The notes: generated by a model from the sequence alone, not told the origin. Numbered from the stretch's first letter, positions 15,894 through 24,791 are shown. The stretch: DNA of 64,000 bases from Pedobacter nanyangensis (GCF_003313505.1 NZ_QMHO01000017.1:1-64000); one strand, 5' to 3'. Translations and numbers: made by a program.

Positions 15894-15910
15894 GTTACCA
15901 AATCGTTACC
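15894..15910 (+). repeat. right copy of end motif (putative Int arm site)
   Basis: GTTACCAAATCGTTACC is the partner of the 1522-1538 motif. It lies in a 278-base non-coding stretch (15775-16052) between kwaB and the next host gene. The same stretch holds an imperfect inverted copy (15849-15867) of the sequence at 1603-1621 near the left end, and a TATATTTG box at 15841. Confidence 0.45.
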
Positions 15911-16052
15911 TGACTTTTTTGATAATCTTTATAAAAGCTTAGTATTCAGGCAATACAGCTTTTTCCTGAAAACTTTAAAATAAAAAACGTTAAGGAATTA
16001 ACGCACATTAAGGACTAAAGCTTAATGACCTAGATTTCTTAATGGTAAAAAT

Positions 16053-16481
16053 ATGATGAAGACAATTTCAGTTCCTTTAATTTTAGTGAACTTACAAGAC
16101 AACGGTTTCCACATTTTAGTGGAAATTGTTGTTTTTGGAGAGAAACAATTTGCAGTGGTTGATACTGGTGCTTCACGTTCAGTTTTTGATAAAGGCCTTG
16201 TCGAAAAACACATATCGCATTTACAAGAAAACCAAGAGCAGCAAGCGGCAACCATTTTTAGCAGCACCACCACTTTGGTAGGCACCATACCGCTACTGCA
16301 AATAGGAAAGTTAAAATTACCCGACTATGAAACGGTAGCTATTGACCTGCAAAGTGTTTCAGACACCTATATTCAAATGGGACAACCTTCTATTGCTGGC
16401 ATCATTGGCGGGGATATCTTAATGCAATTTAAATGCAAAATTGATTACCAGAAAAGGATATTGCGATTTTACAAAGACTGA
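16053..16481 (+). CDS. retropepsin-like aspartic protease domain protein
   Basis: 142 residues, one domain. The aspartic-protease signature VVDTGASRSVFD (Asp near residue 36) is followed by a second conserved patch (IAGIIGGDILMQFKCKIDY, about 110-128), as in clan AA retropepsin-like proteins of bacteria, which act as dimers. There is no signal peptide, so it is probably cytoplasmic. The substrate is unknown. It is the first host-like gene right of the element; two ATG codons stand in tandem at the start. Confidence 0.75.
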   Translation: MMKTISVPLILVNLQDNGFHILVEIVVFGEKQFAVVDTGASRSVFDKGLVEKHISHLQENQEQQAATIFSSTTTLVGTIPLLQIGKLKLPDYETVAIDLQSVSDTYIQMGQPSIAGIIGGDILMQFKCKIDYQKRILRFYKD

Positions 16482-16557
16482 AGAACAATCTAAAACCAAG
16501 AGTAATCGAGAAAAACATGATCACCTTCATCGCTTAATGGCTTAATACAAATTGACT

Positions 16558-17220
16558 ATGCAAAAAATATTCATGTTCCTGATGCTGAATTTTATTGCTC
16601 TGCCAGGGTTCACCCAAGAAATAAAAATTATAGACAAACCCATTACGTACGATTCCGTACGGGTTAGGCTTTCCATTGAATATTTGAAAGAAAGGCATGG
16701 CATTATCCAAAATACCCACACAATACAGCCTAAAATGATTGTATTGCACTGGACTGCGGCAAAAACTTTTTCCTCTACTTTCAATGCTTTTAATACTTCA
16801 AAGCTACCCAATGGCGACAGAAAGGACATTGCCGTGGTAAGCAGTTTAAATACTTCATCGCAGTATTTGATTGATCGGGATGGCACCATTTACCGGCTCA
16901 TGCCCGACAATTATTTTGCACGCCACGTAATTGGTTTGAACTACTGTGCCATTGGGATAGAAAATGTAGGCAGCGCCGATTTTCCGTTGACCGATGCCCA
17001 GCTAAAAGCAAATGAAGAACTGGTCAGATATCTTTCCAAAAAATATAAGATCGAATATTTGATTGGGCACTATGAGTACATAAAATTTAAGGGTACCTCC
17101 TTGTGGAAAGAAACCAACCCCAAATATCAGACAGTTAAAAATGACCCAGGGACCAACTTTATGCAAAAGATTAGAAATCGTGTTAAAGATTTAAACTTAA
17201 AAGGGGTACCTGCACAGTAA
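16558..17220 (+). CDS. N-acetylmuramoyl-L-alanine amidase (Amidase_2)
   Basis: About 220 residues. A signal peptide (MQKIFMFLMLNFIALPGFT) sends it to the periplasm, where it cuts the bond between muramic acid and the stem peptide. The Amidase_2 fold is shown by IVLHWTAA (first zinc histidine, about residue 60), SQYLIDRDGTIYRL, the ARHV/IGIENVG stretch (second histidine near 120) and LIGHYEYI with the NDPG tail (third ligand and catalytic region). The ATG at 16558 is preferred over an in-frame TTG at 16552. Confidence 0.85.
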   Translation: MQKIFMFLMLNFIALPGFTQEIKIIDKPITYDSVRVRLSIEYLKERHGIIQNTHTIQPKMIVLHWTAAKTFSSTFNAFNTSKLPNGDRKDIAVVSSLNTSSQYLIDRDGTIYRLMPDNYFARHVIGLNYCAIGIENVGSADFPLTDAQLKANEELVRYLSKKYKIEYLIGHYEYIKFKGTSLWKETNPKYQTVKNDPGTNFMQKIRNRVKDLNLKGVPAQ

Positions 17221-17282
17221 AAAACTGGCGGTGAATTGATTATAAAATTCCTTAACTTTAAGTAATCAAACAAAATAAAGAC

Positions 17283-17816
17283 ATGAAATTTTTAAAAATC
17301 TTTTTGGCGATAGTCATCGTATTAATTGCCATCTTTTTCGTTGGGGGCACGTTACTTCCCAAAACCTACTCCGTACACAGATCAATTGATATTGCGGCCA
17401 AGGACAGCGTGGTATATAAAAACATTGCGGATTTTAACAACTTCCTACAATGGAATGCATGGTCTAAAATGGACAGCACTACAAAATACAATGTAACCGG
17501 AACGCCTGAGCAGGTGGGGCATCAATACCATTGGGCGGGCAAAAAAATGGGCGAAGGCGAAATGAAAATCACTGCGGTAAAACCTTTGGAGCAAATTAAA
17601 ATGGATCTAAAATTTATTAAGCCTTTTGAGAGCTTAGCTAACGTTGCATTTGACTTGGCAAAGGAAGGAGATGGCACCAAAGTCACGTGGACCATGAGCG
17701 GTGAGCATAACATCATCAGCAAATGGATGTGTGTTTTCAACAGCATGGATTCCATGATTGGTAAAGATTTTGAAGAAGGACTGAAAGCCCTAAAGGAAAA
17801 ATCAGAGCAGAAATAA
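17283..17816 (+). CDS. SRPBCC (polyketide-cyclase-like) family protein
   Basis: 177 residues: an N-terminal hydrophobic helix (about 4-25) that is a membrane anchor or signal, then a START/SRPBCC ligand-binding fold (about 32-172) with typical HRSIDIAAKDSVVYKNIADF, FLQWNAW, and TKVTWTMSG. These proteins bind small hydrophobic ligands; none can be predicted here. Monocistronic with a strong terminator. Confidence 0.8.
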   Translation: MKFLKIFLAIVIVLIAIFFVGGTLLPKTYSVHRSIDIAAKDSVVYKNIADFNNFLQWNAWSKMDSTTKYNVTGTPEQVGHQYHWAGKKMGEGEMKITAVKPLEQIKMDLKFIKPFESLANVAFDLAKEGDGTKVTWTMSGEHNIISKWMCVFNSMDSMIGKDFEEGLKALKEKSEQK

Positions 17817-17839
17817 ATTTATTTCATTTAAAATATTGG

Positions 17840-17870
17840 GCCCTGCCATTTTACGGCAGGGCTTTTTTTT
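17840..17870 (+). terminator. Rho-independent terminator
   Basis: An 8-base GC-rich stem (GCCCTGCC with GGCAGGGC), 7-base loop, then eight T. Confidence 0.9.
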
Positions 17871-17984
17871 GGTGGTAGCGCCAAACTTTTTACTCCAATT
17901 ACTGTTGGTTAATGAACGGTAAAATTTCTGCCGATTTTCAAATAATATTTTTTTATCTGCTTTTTTTTAAACTATTTGCCCCTG

Positions 17985-18662
17985 ATGAATTTATTGCTAG
18001 TTGAAGATGAACCCAATGTAGTATCAGTAGTGGTACGCGGTTTGGCCGCCGAAGGATTTAAGGTAAGCGTAGCCCCTGATGGGCACACGGGCGAAAAAAT
18101 GGCTTTGGGAAACCATTTCGACCTCATCATCCTCGACATTATGCTGCCAGGCATTAATGGGCTAGAGCTTTGTAAAATCATCAAAAAAGAAAAACCTAAT
18201 GTGCCCATTATCATGCTTACGGCATTGGGCAGCACTGAAAATGTAGTAGCGGGTTTAGACAATGGTGCCGATGATTATTTGATCAAACCGTTTAAGTTTG
18301 CCGAACTTTTTGCCCGCATCAGGATGTTGCTCCGCAGGTACAGCGGTTCTGTTAACCCCGATCAAATCATCAGCATCAGCGATTTGCAGATTAACCTTAC
18401 CGCAAAAAACGTTAAGCGTGGCGAAAATGAAATTACACTTACCGCAACGGAGTACAGATTGCTTGAATTTTTAGCGAAAAACAAATCGAAAATCCTTTCC
18501 AGAATTGATATTTTAGAAAATGTTTGGGATATAGATTTTAACCTAGGCACCAACGTAGTGGATGTTTATGTGAATTATCTCCGCAAAAAAATAGATAAAA
18601 ATAGCGACCAAAAATTAATACATACCGCCGTTGGATTGGGTTATGTACTGAAAGAAGCCTAA
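17985..18662 (+). CDS. OmpR/PhoB-family response regulator
   Basis: About 225 residues. An N-terminal receiver domain (LLVEDEP acidic pair, phosphoacceptor Asp in LIILDIMLPG near residue 51, Thr in MLTALG, Lys in LIKPF) and a C-terminal winged helix (about 130-222: LTATEYRLLEFLAKN, then VDVYVNYLRKKID). It works with the histidine kinase that follows: the stop TAA and the kinase ATG share one base (18662). The ATG at 17985 is favoured over the in-frame TTG at 17976. Confidence 0.93.
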   Translation: MNLLLVEDEPNVVSVVVRGLAAEGFKVSVAPDGHTGEKMALGNHFDLIILDIMLPGINGLELCKIIKKEKPNVPIIMLTALGSTENVVAGLDNGADDYLIKPFKFAELFARIRMLLRRYSGSVNPDQIISISDLQINLTAKNVKRGENEITLTATEYRLLEFLAKNKSKILSRIDILENVWDIDFNLGTNVVDVYVNYLRKKIDKNSDQKLIHTAVGLGYVLKEA

Positions 18663-20023
18663 TGCATATAGCCAAAAAAATAACTCTACTATTTGCCATT
18701 CTATCGGCCGTTATCATTTCCCTGTTAAGTGGCTTTGTTTGGTACTTTTCCAATGAATTTGCCTTTGAAGACTTTTACAAACGTTTAGAGGCCAGGGTAA
18801 ACATCGCCGCCCAAATTAAATTGGTAGAAGATGAAAACAACGAAGCATATTCCAAAATGCGCAGGCAGTATCTGGAGCATCTGCCTTCTGAAAAAGAATA
18901 CGTAATTAAAGCAGATACCAATACTCACCCAAACATCAATACCGACGATGCGCTACCTAAAAGCTTTTATGACCGGATTAAGGATGGGAAAATGGCCCGT
19001 TACCGTAAGGAAAACCATTTTTATGCCGGCAAGTATTTTGACATCAACCAACAAGGCTATATTGTAATTATTGCCGCAAGCGATCCTTTTGGCTTCCGCG
19101 AGCTAAGAGATCTGCAAAAAATCCTGATTGCCGGTTTTTTTCTTTCCATTATACTTTCTTTTATTGTAGGCTGGAAATTTTCCAACTACACCCTTGATCC
19201 GCTCCGGAATATCATCAAGAGCATGAAAAAGATCAAGGCCGAAAACCTGCACCTACGCCTTGACGTGAAAAGTTACGGTGGCGACGAAATGTCGGAACTG
19301 GCGCAAACCTTTAACAATATGCTTAACAGGCTGGAAACTGCTTTCGAGACACAAAACAATTTCATCAGCAATGCATCTCATGAATTGAGGACTCCGCTAA
19401 CCATCATTAGTGGCGAAGTGGAATTGGCCATGGATGCGGAAATGGGATCCAAAGAACATCTGCAAGCACTGAACAAAATCAAAAGCGAAGCAGACAGACT
19501 GGAACATATTTTGACCAGCCTACTGGGCTTGGCACAATCTGGGTTTAATGGAAAGGTGCAGCCCCGTGAGGAGGTTAGGATTGATGAACTACTTTGGGAA
19601 ATTAAAGACGCCGTTTACCAGGTACATCCCGAAAGCAAGATAGAACTTGATTTGAGCAAACTACCGGAAGATGAAGCGGCCGTTACCTTAAAGGCCAACA
19701 AAAACCTGTTGAAATTGGCCATTACCAATATTGTAAGCAATGCCTGCAAATATTCTGATTTTAAGCCCGTGAGCGTAAAACTGGAAAGCAACAACAACTT
19801 ATTGTCCATTGCCGTAGTTGACCAAGGCATTGGCATCCCCCAGGATGATATCCAACATATTTTCGAGCCGTTTTTTAGGGCTTCCAACACCAGTAACTTT
19901 AAAGGTTATGGTGTAGGCCTCCCCCTATCCCTAAATATCATCAGGTTACACCGAGGCAGTATTGGCATTAAAACACAGGAGGGTTTGGGAACCGAAATTA
20001 AAGTAATGCTGCCCATTAATTAA
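18662..20023 (+). CDS. sensor histidine kinase
   Basis: 453 residues. Two membrane helices (about 8-29 and 155-177) enclose a periplasmic sensor of about 125 residues; then HAMP (about 178-232), HisKA with the phosphorylated histidine in SNASHELRTPL (about residue 240), and HATPase (N box NIVSNACKYSD, G boxes DQGIGIP and GYGVGLPLS). It is the partner of the upstream OmpR-type regulator. The layout resembles CusS/ArlS-type kinases, but no target gene is adjacent, so the stimulus is unknown. Confidence 0.93.
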   Translation: MHIAKKITLLFAILSAVIISLLSGFVWYFSNEFAFEDFYKRLEARVNIAAQIKLVEDENNEAYSKMRRQYLEHLPSEKEYVIKADTNTHPNINTDDALPKSFYDRIKDGKMARYRKENHFYAGKYFDINQQGYIVIIAASDPFGFRELRDLQKILIAGFFLSIILSFIVGWKFSNYTLDPLRNIIKSMKKIKAENLHLRLDVKSYGGDEMSELAQTFNNMLNRLETAFETQNNFISNASHELRTPLTIISGEVELAMDAEMGSKEHLQALNKIKSEADRLEHILTSLLGLAQSGFNGKVQPREEVRIDELLWEIKDAVYQVHPESKIELDLSKLPEDEAAVTLKANKNLLKLAITNIVSNACKYSDFKPVSVKLESNNNLLSIAVVDQGIGIPQDDIQHIFEPFFRASNTSNFKGYGVGLPLSLNIIRLHRGSIGIKTQEGLGTEIKVMLPIN

Positions 20024-20120
20024 AATTCTAATCTCATTCTAATCTCGCTCTTAAACGGCTATAATTTCTCTGCCCTAATATTGTGTCAAATATTTATTTG
20101 ATCATTTAACAATAAGGGTT

Positions 20121-20621
20121 ATGAAAAGAGTATTAGTTCCAACAGATTTCAATGTAGAAAGTACTAAAATAATTGACGCCATTGCATTGCACCAAGGCTT
20201 AGAAGAAGTAACCGTGATCTTTTTGCATGCTTTCAAACTATCTGATTCTATTACAGATATGCTTATGCTAAGCAGAAGAAGCCGTGATTATGAACATATC
20301 AGCGATGATTTTAACCAGAAAATTGATTTCTATACCACAAAATATGAGAACAAAATCAAAGGGATTGGCATAGAATTTTTTTACGGAAGCACCGCCGCTG
20401 CCTTCAGGAACCTTATCGAGGGTTTACAAATAGACCTGGTGGTATATGCCCAAAACCACCATTTCGCTCCAATAAACAAATACAGTATTGATCCTAAGTA
20501 TCTTACCGCACGCTGCGGCTGCCAAGTACTTGAACTGGATACTGAAGTAATTGCCAAAGAACAGGAACTTTTCGAAACTAAAATGCAGCCTATAAAAACG
20601 GCCAAAACGATTAGTGCCTAG
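20121..20621 (+). CDS. universal stress protein-like protein
   Basis: 166 residues with a Rossmann-like UspA pattern: MKRVLVPTDFN at the N-terminus, VIFLHAFKL, and a later GSTAAAFRNLIEGLQIDLVVYAQ segment. It has one domain and the classical C-terminal GxxG ATP-loop is not evident, so ATP binding is doubtful. Function not known. It sits 32 bases before the bestrophin gene and may be cotranscribed with it. Confidence 0.65.
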   Translation: MKRVLVPTDFNVESTKIIDAIALHQGLEEVTVIFLHAFKLSDSITDMLMLSRRSRDYEHISDDFNQKIDFYTTKYENKIKGIGIEFFYGSTAAAFRNLIEGLQIDLVVYAQNHHFAPINKYSIDPKYLTARCGCQVLELDTEVIAKEQELFETKMQPIKTAKTISA

Positions 20622-20653
20622 TTTTAAATTATCAACATTAAAAACCCAATATC

Positions 20654-21580
20654 ATGCTGTTACGAAAAAACATACCAATCACCTACATATTTGGGAAAAT
20701 TAAGCAAGAACTACTTTTCGTGGTACTATATTCAGTAGGCGTAGTAGTACTTTACCAAAATTTTCACGTTACACGTATCTCTATTCCAATTGCTGTTCCG
20801 GCATTGCTGGGCACCATTATATCGTTGCTATTGGCCTTTAGGTCTAACCAAGCGTATGATCGTTGGTGGGAAGCCAGAATTTTGTGGGGCGCCATTGTAA
20901 ACGACTCCAGATCACTTGCAAGACAAATCATGTCATTTGTAGACAGTCCCTACGCTTTGGAGGAAACGGATGCGTTTAAAGACAGGTTCATTAAACGACA
21001 AATTGCCTGGTGCTATGCCCTGAGCCAGTCATTAAGAGGCTATAGCTCCTCCAAAGGACTGGAAAGATACCTGACCAGCGAGGAATACGCTTACATTAAA
21101 AGACAGAACAATGTTACCATGGCATTACTAGAACTTCACGCCATGGATCTGAAAAAAGCTTTACAGGAAGGTTGGATCAACAAATACCAACAAATTGAAA
21201 TAGATAAGACGCTTAATGCACTATGTAACCACATGGGTGGATGTGAACGGATCAAGAAAACAATTTTTCCGGTAACCTATAGCAAATACATCCACATGTC
21301 TATCTTTTTATTTATCATGATGTTGCCTTTTGGATTGATCGAATATTTTGGCCTGATGGAGATTCCTGTAGTGATTTCCATTTCAGTATTCTTCTTACTG
21401 GTAGAAAAAATGGCGGTGCATTTGCAGGATCCGTTTGAGAACAAACCTACGGATACCCCTACTACAACGATTTGCAGGACCATAGAAAAAGACCTCTGTC
21501 AGATGCTAGACGACCATAAGCTTTTCGAGGACAAAGCCCATGTAGATATGGCGCCCGTAGGGTCATATTACATCTTATAA
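20654..21580 (+). CDS. bestrophin-family anion channel
   Basis: 308 residues, an inner-membrane channel of the bestrophin/YneE family. Four hydrophobic segments (about 20-40, 47-66, 210-230, 236-256) and the signature RSNQAYDRWWEARILWGAIVN (about 68-88) are present, as is the LQDPFENKPTDTP stretch after the last helix. Bacterial members conduct anions or small cations. Followed by a bidirectional terminator. Confidence 0.88.
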   Translation: MLLRKNIPITYIFGKIKQELLFVVLYSVGVVVLYQNFHVTRISIPIAVPALLGTIISLLLAFRSNQAYDRWWEARILWGAIVNDSRSLARQIMSFVDSPYALEETDAFKDRFIKRQIAWCYALSQSLRGYSSSKGLERYLTSEEYAYIKRQNNVTMALLELHAMDLKKALQEGWINKYQQIEIDKTLNALCNHMGGCERIKKTIFPVTYSKYIHMSIFLFIMMLPFGLIEYFGLMEIPVVISISVFFLLVEKMAVHLQDPFENKPTDTPTTTICRTIEKDLCQMLDDHKLFEDKAHVDMAPVGSYYIL

Positions 21581-21615
21581 AAGTTTTCTTAGTTTTTGTT
21601 TTTTATCAAATCAGA

Positions 21616-21655
21616 AAGCCCTCCGAAGCGTAATGCTGGAGGGCTTATTTTTTTA
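21616..21655. terminator. bidirectional terminator
   Basis: A perfect 9-base stem (AAGCCCTCC with GGAGGGCTT) with T-rich sequence on its right, between the converging bestrophin and HAAS genes. Confidence 0.85.
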
Positions 21656-22339
21656 TTAGCTATATAAAAGCTTCAATTTATCAGCTATGGCTTTACTCTC
21701 TAAAACACCGTCTTTTTCCGTTTTTAGTGCAGCGATATAGTACACAGCGAAAAGAACAGTCAAAATAGATACAATTAGATAACCTTTATTTAAGCCAAAC
21801 AACAGACCGCTTGATGGCTTGACAATGGCCTGAAAAACCATCATTAAGAATAAACCAAAATATCCAGCATACGTGCCAGAGATCTTATAAACCATGTATC
21901 TTTTATAAGCTAACGGCTTAAAACCTCTATATGCCTGTATGGCGAAAAATATAATGAAGGCTAAAAAAAATACCGCAAAGAAATTATCTTTATTGGATAT
22001 TAAATTTTGCAATTGATATATTCCAAAAGCCGACAAAAAGACAGCCCATATATATTTAATACCAAAAAATGAGGAAAAATGCTGTAAAAAGAGCTTCCAG
22101 TATTTTTTATTCAAGCCTTTTACAATTGATTTTTCAATTTTAGTAAAGCCAGCCTTTCCAAAAGATACTCGTGTTTGATTTACGGCATCCTGAAATGCCA
22201 AATTGGGATCTTCCGTCATCTTTTCTTCTACTGCAGAAGCAATGTGATCCAAAATCTCCATTTGAACATCAATGTATTTAAATCCAATCTCATCAAGATA
22301 GACTCTTATTTTCTCTAATTGTATTTTGCTTAGGTTCAT
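21656..22339 (-). CDS. HAAS-domain membrane protein
   Basis: 227 residues. The N-terminal 80 residues form a HAAS-like helical domain (LEKIRVYLDEIG, then EILDHIASAVEEKM), which in other bacteria binds a PadR regulator. After it come four membrane helices (about 95-110, 118-135, 163-182, 190-210). It is the second gene of a padR-led pair, 31 bases after padR, the usual arrangement for membrane-stress modules of this kind. Substrate or signal unknown. Confidence 0.75.
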   Translation of the reverse strand: MNLSKIQLEKIRVYLDEIGFKYIDVQMEILDHIASAVEEKMTEDPNLAFQDAVNQTRVSFGKAGFTKIEKSIVKGLNKKYWKLFLQHFSSFFGIKYIWAVFLSAFGIYQLQNLISNKDNFFAVFFLAFIIFFAIQAYRGFKPLAYKRYMVYKISGTYAGYFGLFLMMVFQAIVKPSSGLLFGLNKGYLIVSILTVLFAVYYIAALKTEKDGVLESKAIADKLKLLYS

Positions 22340-22370
22340 ATTAGGCGGTTAATATTTTCATTTTAGGGTA

Positions 22371-22709
22371 TCATGTTGTAGGTTTTAGGTTCAATAACAA
22401 TTGCAATTGGGCAATAAAATCTTTGGCCTCTTGTAATTTGTTAACCATTTCCTTATTCCCGCTTCTCGATAAGGAATAGTATTTTCTGAGCCTGTTGTCA
22501 ACTACTTCGGTAGTAGTTTCCAAAAAGCCCTCCGCTTCAAGTTTATGTAGCGCAGGATATAAAGCACCTTCTTTCAACATTAGCTCACCTTTGGTAATCT
22601 GCTTTACTTTCTGGGTGATTTCATAGCCATACATCCTATCATTTTCAGACAATAGTTTTAGCACTATAGTTTGAAGCGTACCCTTGAACAATTCATTATT
22701 TGTCGACAT
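22371..22709 (-). CDS. PadR-family transcriptional regulator
   Basis: 112 residues from the ATG at 22709 (MSTNNELFKG); an ATG two codons upstream is in frame. The PadR winged helix is clear: FKGTLQTIVLKLLSE, MYGYEITQKVKQ, LKEGALYPALHKLEAEGFL and NRLRKYYSLS. The short C-terminal helix would make the dimer. It probably represses its own operon; a perfect 15-base dyad lies just upstream at 22725-22759. Confidence 0.92.
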   Translation of the reverse strand: MSTNNELFKGTLQTIVLKLLSENDRMYGYEITQKVKQITKGELMLKEGALYPALHKLEAEGFLETTTEVVDNRLRKYYSLSRSGNKEMVNKLQEAKDFIAQLQLLLNLKPTT

Positions 22710-22712
22710 ATA

Positions 22713-22759
22713 CAAATATATAACTTTTTATATACATAAGAAAATTATGTATATAAAAA
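22713..22759 (-). promoter_or_regulatory. padR promoter and putative PadR operator
   Basis: On the minus strand a TATATTTG -7 box occupies 22713-22720, very close to the start codon. Behind it TTTTTATATACATAA (22725-22739) and its exact complement (22745-22759) form a perfect inverted repeat with a 5-base spacer. The ATAC/GTAT core resembles the ATGT/ACAT dyads of PadR sites, and the repeat covers the space between -7 and -33. Confidence 0.55.
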
Positions 22760-22769
22760 TTAAATAAAA

Positions 22770-22802
22770 AAAGCCTTCTCTACACAAGATAGAGAAGGCT
22801 TT
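22770..22802 (-). terminator. gyrB terminator
   Basis: A perfect 12-base stem (22770-22781 with 22791-22802). Reading on the minus strand a T-run follows. Confidence 0.9.
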
Positions 22803-22832
22803 AATTTTATATTTGGGTCTTAAAAAGAGAGA

Positions 22833-24791
22833 CTAAGCGTCAATTTTTGCGTATTTAGCATTACGCTCAATGAACTCTCTACGTGGTGCAACCTCATCAC
22901 CCATCAACATGGAGAAGGTATGGTCACATTCCGCAGCATTTTCAATGGTGGCCTGCATTAGGGTCCGACGGGCAGGATCCAAGGTGGTTTCCCACAACTG
23001 CTCTGCGTTCATCTCTCCCAAACCTTTATAACGTTGTACATGTACACTATCTTCTTTGCCTGCACCTTTTAAACGTTGGATGGCAGCATCACGCTGTGCA
23101 TCATTCCAAGCGTATTCAAAGTCTTTTCCTTTTTTCACCTGGTACAGTGGTGGCGCAGCAATGTAAACATAACCAGCCTCAATTAGCGGCTTCATATAAC
23201 GGAAGAAAAAGGTCAGGATCAACGTCGTAATGTGCGAACCGTCAATATCGGCATCGGTCATGATTACGATTTTGTGATAACGCAGTTTAGCAAGGTTTAA
23301 AGCTTTATCATCCTCCTCGGTACCAATACTTACACCTAAAGCCGTAAACATATTTTTGATCTCATCATTTTCGTAGATCTTATGTTCCATTGCTTTCTCT
23401 ACGTTTAAGATTTTACCCTTTAACGGAAGGATAGCTTGGTAGTTCCGATCACGACCTTGTTTAGCGGTACCGCCCGCCGAGTCACCCTCAACCAGGAAGA
23501 TCTCACATTTTTCTGGATCACTATCCGAGCAATCGGCTAGTTTACCGGGCAAACCCGAACCACCCATTACGCTCTTACGTTGCACCATTTCACGAGCCTT
23601 GCGAGCTGCTGCCCTAGCCGTGGCCGCCAAAATAACCTTGTTAACAATCATTTTAGCTTCCTTCGGATTTTCCTCAAGGTAAATACCCAAGGCCTCTCCC
23701 ACCGCCTGATCCACGGACCCCATTACCTCAGAGTTGCCTAACTTGGTCTTGGTCTGTCCCTCAAACTGTGGTTCCGCTACCTTAACCGATACTACCGCCG
23801 TTAAACCTTCCCTAAAGTCGTCGCCGGTAATCTCAAATTTTACGTTTTTCAACAAGCCCGATTTCTCCGCATAAGCTTTTAACGTACGGGTTAAACCACG
23901 ACGGAAACCCGCAATGTGCGTACCACCTTCGTGGGTGTTAATGTTGTTTACGTAAGAGTGAACGTTTTCCGAGTAGCTGTCATTGTATTGCATGGCCAGC
24001 TCTACCGGAATACCCGCTTTAATTCCCTCTACATAAATAGGTTCAGGGATCAATGATGGCCTGGTGCCGTCCAAAAACTGAACAAACTCTTTTAAGCCAC
24101 CTTCCGACCTGAAAGTTTCCGACAAGAAAGTGCCGTCGTCGTTCTTCTCACGCTCATCAGTTAAAGTTAAGCTGATGCCTTTATTCAAGAAAGCTAACTC
24201 GCGTAAACGACCAGCCAAAGTATCATACTTATACTCTGTAGTTTGCGTAAAAATCTCAGCATCTGGCTGGAAGGTTTGGATGGTTCCTGTCTTATCAGAA
24301 GTGCCAATTTCCTTTACATCAAACAAAGGCTTACCTCTTTCATATTCCTGCGTAAAGATTTTGCCTTCGCGGTGCACAACTGTTTTTACATGGGTTGACA
24401 GGGCATTAACGCAACTTACGCCCACACCATGTAAACCACCAGAAACTTTATAGGTATCCTTATCAAATTTACCCCCGGCGTGCAATACGGTCATTACAAT
24501 TTCAAGGGCCGATTTGCCTTCCTTTTTATTGATCCCCGTTGGGATACCACGTCCATTATCTTCTACGGTAATCGAATTACCTTCATGTATGGTTACAAAT
24601 ATGTCTGTACAATAGCCTGCAAGCGCCTCATCAATAGAGTTATCTACAACTTCATAAACCAAGTGGTGCAAACCTTTAACCCCGGTATCACCGATATACA
24701 TGGAAGGACGCTTACGAACAGCTTCTAAACCTTCTAAAACCTGTATATTATCGGCCGAATAATTTGAGTTTGGATCTTTTTCTTCGCTCAT
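22833..24791 (-). CDS. gyrB: DNA gyrase subunit B
   Basis: 652 residues, the ATPase subunit of gyrase. GHKL motifs: EVVDNSIDEALAG, DNGRGIPTG and GGLHGVG (residues about 44-120). TOPRIM: EGDSAGG (about 432) and DADIDGSH (about 512-519). C-terminal QRYKGLGEMNAEQLWETT marks the B subunit. The length fits GyrB without the proteobacterial insert. KRPSMYIGDTGVKGLHHLVYE separates it from the parE gene at the right end of the window. A TATTTTTG box on the minus strand (24815-24822) may be its promoter. Confidence 0.97.
   Translation of the reverse strand: MSEEKDPNSNYSADNIQVLEGLEAVRKRPSMYIGDTGVKGLHHLVYEVVDNSIDEALAGYCTDIFVTIHEGNSITVEDNGRGIPTGINKKEGKSALEIVMTVLHAGGKFDKDTYKVSGGLHGVGVSCVNALSTHVKTVVHREGKIFTQEYERGKPLFDVKEIGTSDKTGTIQTFQPDAEIFTQTTEYKYDTLAGRLRELAFLNKGISLTLTDEREKNDDGTFLSETFRSEGGLKEFVQFLDGTRPSLIPEPIYVEGIKAGIPVELAMQYNDSYSENVHSYVNNINTHEGGTHIAGFRRGLTRTLKAYAEKSGLLKNVKFEITGDDFREGLTAVVSVKVAEPQFEGQTKTKLGNSEVMGSVDQAVGEALGIYLEENPKEAKMIVNKVILAATARAAARKAREMVQRKSVMGGSGLPGKLADCSDSDPEKCEIFLVEGDSAGGTAKQGRDRNYQAILPLKGKILNVEKAMEHKIYENDEIKNMFTALGVSIGTEEDDKALNLAKLRYHKIVIMTDADIDGSHITTLILTFFFRYMKPLIEAGYVYIAAPPLYQVKKGKDFEYAWNDAQRDAAIQRLKGAGKEDSVHVQRYKGLGEMNAEQLWETTLDPARRTLMQATIENAAECDHTFSMLMGDEVAPRREFIERNAKYAKIDA

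Larger units (their letters stand above)
1522..15910. mobile_element. integrative and mobilizable element with defence cargo
   Basis: The block carries a tyrosine recombinase, two excisionase-like proteins, an oriT-like region, MobA and the relaxase MobB. It has no coupling protein and no transfer-pore genes, which fits an element mobilised in trans by a CTnDOT-type helper. Cargo is a Crp-like regulator with an SMR pump, a five-gene restriction-modification operon and the two Kiwa genes. The right half is visibly more AT-rich than the flanks. The ends given are the outer edges of a shared 17-base motif near each side, not proven junctions; the true core site could lie anywhere between about 1465 and 1640 on the left and 15830 and 16050 on the right. 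Confidence 0.75.
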
